55,019 nucleotides of DNA, taken from Muribaculaceae bacterium. GTDB taxonomy: Bacteria > Bacteroidota > Bacteroidia > Bacteroidales > Muribaculaceae. Below are positions 44,795-51,726 of the stretch, piece by piece (the stretch's first letter is position 1; each line of letters begins with the position of its first letter). The notes under the pieces were generated by a model that worked only from the letters and a program-made list of their open reading frames with translations, searched no databases and was not told the DNA's origin. Location of the stretch: contig JAMPAK010000001.1 in NCBI GenBank assembly GCA_023667285.1, positions 1,596,367-1,651,385 of the forward strand. Reading direction: 5' to 3'. Position numbers and translations under genes: made by a program.

Positions 44795-46607
44795 GATCTG
44801 ACCTCCCCATACGCCTCAGCGACGACATGATGTCAGGCCTGTAGGCACGGTCATACCAGAAGAAATATTTCCGCTGGGCCTGCTTCTGGCGTGGGTCTGT
44901 GGCGGTAAACACCGGCTTCAACGTGTATGGATGATAGCCGGTGTAATATATCTCCGTCGAGAGAGTCATAGGCGTGGGAGTGAAGTCCTGCACCTGCTCA
45001 AGGTGAAGCCCCATCTCCTTTGTCTCCGCTGCCAGCTCGGCCATATCCTCCTCAGTGCATCCGGGATGAGATGAGATGAAATAGGGGATGAGTTGCTGCC
45101 TGAGCTCATTCCGTGAATTGACACGGTCGAAGAAACGGCTGAACTCATGATAGAGTTGGAAAGAGGGCTTCCTCATCAAGTTGAGCACCACGTCTGATGT
45201 GTGTTCAGGCGCCACTTTCAGACGCCCCGAGACATGGTTTTTAATAAGCTCCTCATTATACTGTCTATTGGCATTGTCAATCTCCTTGTCGCCTGTGTGA
45301 TGGAGAGAGAGGTCATATCTCACACCTGAGCCAACGAACGATTTCTTCACCCCCTTCACGGAGTCGACGGCCCGATAGAGATCCAGGAGCGGACGATGGT
45401 CTGTGTTGAGATTTGGACATACTGTCGGGTGAAGACACGAGGGCTTCAGACACTTCTCGCACAGCGATAGGTCTTTTCCACCCATTCTATACATGTTGGC
45501 GCTCGGAGCCCCAATGTCGCTGATATAGCCCTTGAAGTCCTCCATTCGGGTGACGGCCTCAACCTCCCGTATCACAGACTCCTTGCTGCGCGATGCTATG
45601 AATTTACCTTGATGCGCGGAAATTGTACAGAACGAGCATCCCCCGAAACATCCGCGGTGGATATTGACAGAGTGTCTGATCATCTCATAGGCAGGGATGC
45701 GTTTCCCCTTGTAGCGTGGATGTGGAACACGGGTATAGGGCAGGTCAAACGATCGGTCAATCTCCCCGGTGGTCATGGGCGGATGCATGGGGTTCACCCT
45801 GATCCACGTCTCTCCATGTCGCTGCCAGAGTGTCTTGCCGTGCATGGCATTGCTCTGCTGCTCGATGTGCTTGAAATTCTCAGCCTGAGCCTTCTTGTCG
45901 CGCAGACATCTGTCAAACGGATGTAGGATTATATCTTTCTCTCCCACGGTCACTGCGCCCTTCCTAGCCTCTATCCCCGGCCCGGAGGCCGAGCGGAACA
46001 CAGTCTGCATCATATCCTCCATCTCCTCAATCTTCTCGCCTGCGTCAAGCCTGCGGGCTAACTCTACAAGGGTTTTCTCCCCCATCCCATAGGAGATGAT
46101 AGATGCCGGCATATCCATGAGAAGCGATGGCCTAAGGCGGTCCTGCCAGTAATCATAGTGAGATAATCGACGCATGGACGCCTCAATTCCGCCGGCCACG
46201 ATGGGGGTGTCCGGATAGAGGTCGCGCAAAATCGAAGAGTAGACCACGGTGGCATAGTCGGGCCTTGCGCCATGACGTCCTCCGGGAGTGAAGGCATCGT
46301 CCGAGCGCCGTCTGCGCGCAGCGGTATAGTGGTTCACCATCGAGTCCATCGCGCCTGCCGAGACCCCGAGGAACAGCCTCGGGGCGCCAAACTTACGGAA
46401 ATCCCTGAGGTCATCCTGCCAGTTGGGTTGAGGGACTATAGCCACCCGATAACCCTCGCTCTGAAGCACACGCCCAAGCACAGCGGCTCCAAACGAAGGG
46501 TGGTCCACATAGGCATCACCTGAGAAAAGGATAATGTCCACACTATCCCATCCCAGTTGTCTCATCTCCTTGACACTTGTTGGCAGAAAAGGAAATCTGT
46601 TCTCCAT
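44763..46607 (-). CDS. ygiQ: YgiQ family radical SAM protein
   Basis: A 614-residue UPF0313/YgiQ radical SAM enzyme of unknown reaction. The AdoMet/[4Fe-4S] motif is Cys320, Cys324 and Cys327 in GCFGGCSFCTISAHQG. An N-terminal B12-binding-like region (WDSVDIILFSGDAYVDHPSFG) precedes it. Further Cys clusters (LCEKCLKPSCLHPTVCPN) hint at an additional iron-sulfur site. A HxxP..KPVF-type C terminus is present. It starts 6 nt after the uvrB stop and is the last gene of a leftward six-gene operon. It overlaps the secreted-protein gene tail-to-tail by 32 nt. Confidence 0.95.
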   Translation of the reverse strand: MENRFPFLPTSVKEMRQLGWDSVDIILFSGDAYVDHPSFGAAVLGRVLQSEGYRVAIVPQPNWQDDLRDFRKFGAPRLFLGVSAGAMDSMVNHYTAARRRRSDDAFTPGGRHGARPDYATVVYSSILRDLYPDTPIVAGGIEASMRRLSHYDYWQDRLRPSLLMDMPASIISYGMGEKTLVELARRLDAGEKIEEMEDMMQTVFRSASGPGIEARKGAVTVGEKDIILHPFDRCLRDKKAQAENFKHIEQQSNAMHGKTLWQRHGETWIRVNPMHPPMTTGEIDRSFDLPYTRVPHPRYKGKRIPAYEMIRHSVNIHRGCFGGCSFCTISAHQGKFIASRSKESVIREVEAVTRMEDFKGYISDIGAPSANMYRMGGKDLSLCEKCLKPSCLHPTVCPNLNTDHRPLLDLYRAVDSVKGVKKSFVGSGVRYDLSLHHTGDKEIDNANRQYNEELIKNHVSGRLKVAPEHTSDVVLNLMRKPSFQLYHEFSRFFDRVNSRNELRQQLIPYFISSHPGCTEEDMAELAAETKEMGLHLEQVQDFTPTPMTLSTEIYYTGYHPYTLKPVFTATDPRQKQAQRKYFFWYDRAYRPDIMSSLRRMGRSDLIEKLFPRRR

Positions 46608-46613
46608 CGTGTC

Positions 46614-48725
46614 TTAGCCCTTCATCCCTTTAAGTTTATCCTCCATTGCTATGATCTCATCGCGAATCTGTGCAGCCTCGATGAAGTTCATCTCCTTGGC
46701 AGCCTTGCGCATATCCTCCCGACGGCGCTCTATGAGTCGCTCAAGTTCAGGCGCCGACATATATGCCATGACGGGGTCGGCGGCTATATTGACCGGGCGA
46801 GTGAACTCTTCGCCATAAGGCTGTGGCGCCGCTTTTTTCTTTTTGGAGACTGATGATTTTGCGCTTCCTGAGGTCGCCGATGATGTCGTACGCCCCTGCT
46901 TCACCGGAGTGTCGTCAATCTCAAAATCAGTGTCGACACCCACAATCGCGTTGCGGGCCTTGATGATGGCAGTCGGGGTGATTCCGTTCTTCTCGTTGTA
47001 GGCCAGCTGCAGCGAGCGGCGTCGGGCTGTCTCATCGATAGTCTGCTGCATCGAGTCTGTCACCTTGTCTGCATACATGATGACGGTTCCGTTGAGATTT
47101 CGGGCAGCGCGGCCCACGGTCTGCGTCAGCGACCTGTGGTTGCGTAGAAAACCCTCCTTGTCTGCATCCAGGATGGCCACCAGAGACACCTCCGGCAGGT
47201 CAAGACCCTCTCGCAGCAGATTGACCCCGATCAGCACATCGTAGACTCCGGCACGCAGTCCGTCGAGAATCTTGATGCGGTCAAGGGTGTCCACATCACT
47301 GTGGATATAGGCTGTCTTGATGCGCAGTTTCTGCATGTACTCATTGAGTTCCTCGGCCATGCGCTTGGTCAGAGTCGTCACCAGAGTGCGCTCGCCGCGC
47401 TCTATGCGCGTGTTGATCTCCTCAAGCAGGTCATCTATCTGATTGAGCGACGGACGCACCTCAATCACGGGGTCAAGAAGTCCGGTAGGTCGGATTATCT
47501 GCTCGACCACCACACCCTCGCTCCGCTGCAGCTCATAGTCCGCCGGAGTTGCGCTGACATACATCACCTGAGGTGTCAGTGCCTCGAATTCCTCAAACTT
47601 GAGCGGACGGTTGTCCAGGGCCGCCTCAAGCCTGAAGCCATACTCGACAAGGTTTGTCTTTCTGGACAAGTCGCCCCCATACATGGCCCTGCATTGAGGC
47701 AGGGTGACGTGGCTCTCGTCTATGATGGTGAGGAAATCTTTGGGAAAGTAGTCAAGCAGACAGAACGGACGCATCCCCGGACGCCGCCCGTCGAAATAAC
47801 GGGAATAGTTCTCTATACCGGAACAGTGCCCAACCTCGCGCAGCATCTCAACGTCATACGTGACACGCTCCAGAAGGCGCTTGGCCTCAAGCTCCTTCCC
47901 TATATGGAAGAAGTCATTATATTGCTTGCCAAGATCCACCTCAATCTGACCTATGGCTGTCCCCATGCGCTCAGGCGATGTGACAAAGAGATTGGCGGGA
48001 TAAATCTGGAAGATATCATGGTCCCCAAGCGAGACGCCGTCCTCAGGATGGAGTGTCTTTATCGACTCTATCTCATCCCCCCAGAACGACACTCTCACCA
48101 CTATCTCCTCATAGGCCAGACGTATATCAACAGTGTCACCCTTGACACGGAAAGTCCCGCGGGCTAGCTCTACCTCGTTGCGCGAGTAGAGTGCGTTGAC
48201 AAGTTGACGCAGGAACACGTTGCGGGCTATCTTCTGGCCCACACGCAGTTTGATCACATTGGCGTCAAAGTCCTCTGGGTTACCCATGCCGTAGAGACAT
48301 GACACTGAGGAGACAACGATGACATCCTTTCGGCCGGAGAGGAGAGCGGAGACGGTCGAGAGACGCAGGCGCTCAATCTCGTCGTTGATCATCAGGTCCT
48401 TCTCAATATACTTGTCAGACGAGGGGATGTAAGCCTCAGGCTGATAATAGTCGTAGTAACTGACGAAGTACTGGACCGAGTTCTCGGGAAAGAAACTCTT
48501 GAACTCGCTGTAGAGCTGGGCGGCGAGAGTCTTGTTATGGCTAAGTATGAGTGTAGGCTTCCCGGTGCGCGCTATCACATTAGCCATCGTGAAGGTCTTG
48601 CCCGAGCCTGTCACACCAAGGAGAGTCTGAGCCTTCTCCCCGGCATTGATGCCTCTGACAAGTTGGTCGATGGCCTGCGGCTGGTCGCCTGTAGGCTTAT
48701 ATTGAGATGAGAGTTTAAAATCCAT
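46614..48725 (-). CDS. uvrB: UvrABC system protein B
   Basis: DNA damage-verifying helicase of nucleotide excision repair (703 aa). Walker A is LGVTGSGKTFTMANVIA near residue 38. The beta-hairpin segment is YYDYYQPEAYIP, and later helicase motifs include LVATL-type TLVTTLTKRMAEEL and GLDLPEVSLVAILDADKEGF (given in part). The C-terminal UVR domain is AAKEMNFIEAAQIRDEIIAM, which contacts UvrC. A low-complexity Ser/Lys insert near 620-640 (SSVSKKKKAAPQP) joins it. It starts directly after the stop of the small lipoprotein gene with no gap, so translation is probably coupled. Confidence 0.98.
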   Translation of the reverse strand: MDFKLSSQYKPTGDQPQAIDQLVRGINAGEKAQTLLGVTGSGKTFTMANVIARTGKPTLILSHNKTLAAQLYSEFKSFFPENSVQYFVSYYDYYQPEAYIPSSDKYIEKDLMINDEIERLRLSTVSALLSGRKDVIVVSSVSCLYGMGNPEDFDANVIKLRVGQKIARNVFLRQLVNALYSRNEVELARGTFRVKGDTVDIRLAYEEIVVRVSFWGDEIESIKTLHPEDGVSLGDHDIFQIYPANLFVTSPERMGTAIGQIEVDLGKQYNDFFHIGKELEAKRLLERVTYDVEMLREVGHCSGIENYSRYFDGRRPGMRPFCLLDYFPKDFLTIIDESHVTLPQCRAMYGGDLSRKTNLVEYGFRLEAALDNRPLKFEEFEALTPQVMYVSATPADYELQRSEGVVVEQIIRPTGLLDPVIEVRPSLNQIDDLLEEINTRIERGERTLVTTLTKRMAEELNEYMQKLRIKTAYIHSDVDTLDRIKILDGLRAGVYDVLIGVNLLREGLDLPEVSLVAILDADKEGFLRNHRSLTQTVGRAARNLNGTVIMYADKVTDSMQQTIDETARRRSLQLAYNEKNGITPTAIIKARNAIVGVDTDFEIDDTPVKQGRTTSSATSGSAKSSVSKKKKAAPQPYGEEFTRPVNIAADPVMAYMSAPELERLIERRREDMRKAAKEMNFIEAAQIRDEIIAMEDKLKGMKG

Positions 48726-49028
48726 TCAGAAAAGTATTCTAGCGAGTGAGTCGCTCCCGGCTTTGATGCCGTCAGTGAATCCGGCCTCATAGTCAGTTGC
48801 GCTTTGGGCCCCCAGTTTTGAGTCGATGTTGGAGATGCGGGCGCGTATCTCAAGGAGTTTATCCTGAAGGGCTGCCTCATCATCGGCTATGGCTATCACC
48901 TCCTTGGCGTGAGCCTGCCCCAAAGCATATGCCTCCTTGTCTCTCGATGTCTTGAAGACTGAGTTCCCGTTCCCTGAGCAGGATGCAAGGGCCAGAGTGA
49001 CGGCGATGGCTGTTAGAATTTTTCTCAT
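48726..49028 (-). CDS. Small lipoprotein between ispH and uvrB
   Basis: A 100-residue predicted lipoprotein: signal MRKILTAIAVTLALASC with lipobox LASC (Cys17), then a helical, Ala/Asp/Glu-rich mature part ending AGSDSLARILF. I do not recognise the family. The ATG at 49026-49028 overlaps the ispH stop (ATGA), and the stop TGA directly abuts the uvrB ATG, so it is tightly embedded in the operon. A longer in-frame reading upstream would lie inside ispH and is rejected. Confidence 0.85.
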   Translation of the reverse strand: MRKILTAIAVTLALASCSGNGNSVFKTSRDKEAYALGQAHAKEVIAIADDEAALQDKLLEIRARISNIDSKLGAQSATDYEAGFTDGIKAGSDSLARILF

Positions 49029-49900
49029 TGTTGTGAAAGATATGAGTCGACACGGTCTCTCACCTCCTCCATGAGCCACCTGGGGGTCGACGTGGCACCA
49101 CAGATGCCAATGCTTCCGGCGCCTTCGATCCATTGAGGGTTGAAGTCGCCGGGACGGGAGAGCAGATGGGTGTGCGGATTGGCTGCTAGACACTCATTGT
49201 AGAGCACCTTGCCGTTGCTGCTCTTCTCACCTGCCACAAAGAGCACCACATCGTGGCTTCCGGCAAATTCGCGCAGGTGGTTGACCCTATTGGCCACCTG
49301 ACGGCAGATGGTGTCGTGATAAGTAAAATGTACTCCCGGCGAGATGCGTCGGTTAATCTCAGACACCATGTCGGCAAGTCCCTGGAGCGACATGGTCGTC
49401 TGTGAATAGAGGGCTATGTCGCGCGTGAAGTCTATACGGTCGAGTTGGGAGACGTTCTCAACCACTATGGCCTCACCTGCTGTCTGCCCGACAAGCCCAT
49501 TGACCTCGGCGTGTCCGGCCTTGCCATATATGACAATCTGAGGCCTGTCCCCTTTGGCGCTGTATGCGGCCTTGATGCGGCGCTGGAGTTGGAGAACCAC
49601 CGGACAGGTGGCATCGACAATCTCGATGCCCATTCTTCCGGCTGTCTCATAGGTGGACGGCGGTTCCCCATGAGCGCGCAGCAGAACCCTCGCGCCGGGG
49701 AGCCTCTGAAGGTCAGAGTGGTTGATGGTCTGCAACCCCTTCTTCTCGAGCCGCTCCACCTCGTCGGAGTTATGGACAATGTCACCGAGACAGTAGAGTG
49801 GGGCAGAGGAGCGTTCGAGTTCCTCCTCCGCCTTGCGTATGGCTGTCACGACCCCGTGGCAGAACCCTGAGCGGGCATCTATCTCGATGACAGGTCTCAT
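49025..49900 (-). CDS. ispH: 4-hydroxy-3-methylbut-2-enyl diphosphate reductase
   Basis: Last enzyme of the MEP isoprenoid pathway (291 aa), an iron-sulfur protein making IPP and DMAPP. The three cluster Cys are visible: Cys14 in SGFCHGV, Cys99 in DATCPVV and Cys199 in HDTICRQ. The catalytic Glu lies in GHAEVNG (about 132) and the substrate loop in GICGATSTPRWLMEEV. Stand-alone form without an S1 domain fusion. It overlaps cmk and the lipoprotein gene by 4 nt each. Confidence 0.97.
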   Translation of the reverse strand: MRPVIEIDARSGFCHGVVTAIRKAEEELERSSAPLYCLGDIVHNSDEVERLEKKGLQTINHSDLQRLPGARVLLRAHGEPPSTYETAGRMGIEIVDATCPVVLQLQRRIKAAYSAKGDRPQIVIYGKAGHAEVNGLVGQTAGEAIVVENVSQLDRIDFTRDIALYSQTTMSLQGLADMVSEINRRISPGVHFTYHDTICRQVANRVNHLREFAGSHDVVLFVAGEKSSNGKVLYNECLAANPHTHLLSRPGDFNPQWIEGAGSIGICGATSTPRWLMEEVRDRVDSYLSQQ

Positions 49901-50595
49901 TTCCCTATGGCTTTATTGTAGAGTTGGAGCAGTATGCTGTTCTGCTCCTCACGGCTCATCTCTGAGTTGTCGAGCAGGATCGCATCCTCCGCCCGTCTGA
50001 GCGGACTCTCCTTTCGTGTCTCATCGATGTGGTCGCGCGACTGGACATTGTCGAGAATCTCCTCATATGTCACCTTCTGTCCTTTCTCAGTGAGCTCCTT
50101 GAAGCGGCGTTCCGCACGTTTCTCAGCCGAGGCGTTGACAAAAATCTTCAGCTCAGCGTCAGGGAATACGGCGGTGCCTATATCCCTGCCGTCCATGACT
50201 ATCCCTTTGTCCCTGCCCATCTCTCTCTGCATCCTGACAAGGTCATGGCGCACCTCAGGAATGGCCGCTACCGGGGAGACGCACTCCGAAACCTCCAGAC
50301 CGCGTATCTCCGTCTCGACCACCTCCCCGTTGAGTTCGGTGAGCTGGGTGCCGTCAGGCATCACCTTGAAGTCGATGTGGATATCGGGGAGGGCCTCGAC
50401 GATGGCGGCAATATCGGGGGGCGTGGTTGGCGACACCATGCCATGACGCATGGCATAGAGGGTCACGGCGCGATACATTGCGCCTGAGTCTATGTATCTG
50501 TATCCGATTTGGGCAGCCAGATGGCGTGCCATGGTGCTTTTGCCCGATGATGAGTAACCATCGATGGCTATGATGATTTTATCTTGAGAACTCAT
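49897..50595 (-). CDS. cmk: Cytidylate kinase
   Basis: Phosphorylates CMP and dCMP (232 aa). P-loop: IDGYSSSGKSTMARHLA. The CMP-binding region is YRYIDSGAMYRAVTLYA, and GIVMDGRDIGTAVFPDAELK with the LID segment RRFKELTEKGQ completes the family signature. Start at ATG 50593-50595 overlaps porQ by 17 nt. It is followed by ispH with a 4-nt overlap. The porQ-cmk-ispH order is, as I recall, conserved across Bacteroidales. Confidence 0.97.
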   Translation of the reverse strand: MSSQDKIIIAIDGYSSSGKSTMARHLAAQIGYRYIDSGAMYRAVTLYAMRHGMVSPTTPPDIAAIVEALPDIHIDFKVMPDGTQLTELNGEVVETEIRGLEVSECVSPVAAIPEVRHDLVRMQREMGRDKGIVMDGRDIGTAVFPDAELKIFVNASAEKRAERRFKELTEKGQKVTYEEILDNVQSRDHIDETRKESPLRRAEDAILLDNSEMSREEQNSILLQLYNKAIGK

Positions 50596-51613
50596 ATAGA
50601 TTCGTTGAAATATTGAGCATTATAGTTGTGGCGCCTGAGTGGGGCTGCGCCATGGCAAGTCCCAGTCCGAAGTTGCGTACCTTAAGGCCCAGCGAGGCAG
50701 AGAAGCCTGAGAGCAGCGAGCGCTTGTAGGTCGACATGTCGGTGCGGGTCTTGTAGTTGTAGCCCAGGCCTATCCTGAAGTTGTCTGAAGGGGAGAAGTC
50801 AGCGCCGAATATGAGGTGGCGGAAGAGGTTTGACCCGAAACTGTCCTTGAGTTCAGGCTTCGAGTTTTCAGTCCCGTCGCCGGTGTGCCAATAGGGGAGT
50901 TTCCACTTTGTGAGGTTCCACGCTGTGACTGAAAAGACTATGGGGAGGGTACCGAACGATTTCGACATGCCGAGCCTGATGTCGATGGGGAGATGGTCGT
51001 AGCGCTCGTTGAACCGTTTCACCTGGCCTCCAAGATTGGCCACCATGGCTGAGAATGAGAAATCCCTGTCAGGATCATAGTAATTCACGCCAAGGTCCGT
51101 GGCGATGGCAAAGGCTGAGTAGGCATCATAGCTCGAGTAGACAAACTTGATGGATGCACCTCCACGCCAGCGTTCGGTGATGTCGTGGGCATAGGTCCCG
51201 GTGAAGACCATATCCTTGGGCGATATGTCGCCGGTCAGCACTCCGTTGATGTCGGCACCCTTGATGGTGCCATAGCCGAAATACTGTATGCCTGCGGCCC
51301 ATGCCCCATGCTCCCCTGCCGCTTTCCCGAACTTCACACCCGCAAAGTTGCTGTCGCCTATGTAGCGCATGTAGTTGACCCCCAGTTGCATCTCCATCTC
51401 AGAGCCAAGCAGGCCGGGGTTGCGGTCGGCGGCATTGATGTCATCGTCGATGTTCGAGATGTTTATGCCACCCAGACCGTAGGCCAGGGTGGAGGAGGGG
51501 ATGTTTAGAAATGAATATGATGTAGACCCGTCCTGTGCGCCCGCACACAGCGAGAGCAGCAGAACCAGGGTTGTCAGGATGGTATATCTTATGTTGCGGA
51601 GCATCTTCTGCAT
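50579..51613 (-). CDS. porQ: PorQ-like outer-membrane protein (PorV/PorQ family)
   Basis: A 344-residue predicted beta-barrel protein with a signal peptide (cleavage near CAGAQ, about residue 26). The start of the mature protein, YSFLNIPSSTLAYGLGGINIS followed by NPGLLGSEMEMQLGVNYM (read in pieces), is the PorV/PorQ family pattern. In Porphyromonas PorQ belongs to the type IX secretion system. A second ATG three codons downstream is also possible. It is the first gene of the operon to ygiQ. I could not find a consensus promoter in the 62 bp between it and the upstream terminator. Confidence 0.88.
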   Translation of the reverse strand: MQKMLRNIRYTILTTLVLLLSLCAGAQDGSTSYSFLNIPSSTLAYGLGGINISNIDDDINAADRNPGLLGSEMEMQLGVNYMRYIGDSNFAGVKFGKAAGEHGAWAAGIQYFGYGTIKGADINGVLTGDISPKDMVFTGTYAHDITERWRGGASIKFVYSSYDAYSAFAIATDLGVNYYDPDRDFSFSAMVANLGGQVKRFNERYDHLPIDIRLGMSKSFGTLPIVFSVTAWNLTKWKLPYWHTGDGTENSKPELKDSFGSNLFRHLIFGADFSPSDNFRIGLGYNYKTRTDMSTYKRSLLSGFSASLGLKVRNFGLGLAMAQPHSGATTIMLNISTNLYEFSR

Positions 51614-51675
51614 AGTGTTACTATATATAAACGCTCATGACCCATGAATATTGCCCTCCCTCAGCAACGAAGACA

Positions 51676-51703
51676 AGAGGGCTCTGAATTTTCAGAACCC
51701 TCT
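51676..51703 (-). terminator. Hairpin terminator after the outer-membrane beta-barrel gene
   Basis: AGAGGG (51676-51681) pairs with CCCTCT (51698-51703), with an inner TCTGA/TCAGA stem and an ATTT loop. It lies 24 nt beyond the stop of the outer-membrane gene on the minus strand. The U-tract is weak. Confidence 0.7.
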
Positions 51704-51726
51704 GTGTCGTCATGTCTGTATTTGGA

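Noticed and set aside
47301-48167. Long open frame (288 codons) on the plus strand inside uvrB
   Set aside because: It is antisense to the conserved helicase core of uvrB, has no recognisable domain, and high-GC third positions easily create such frames.
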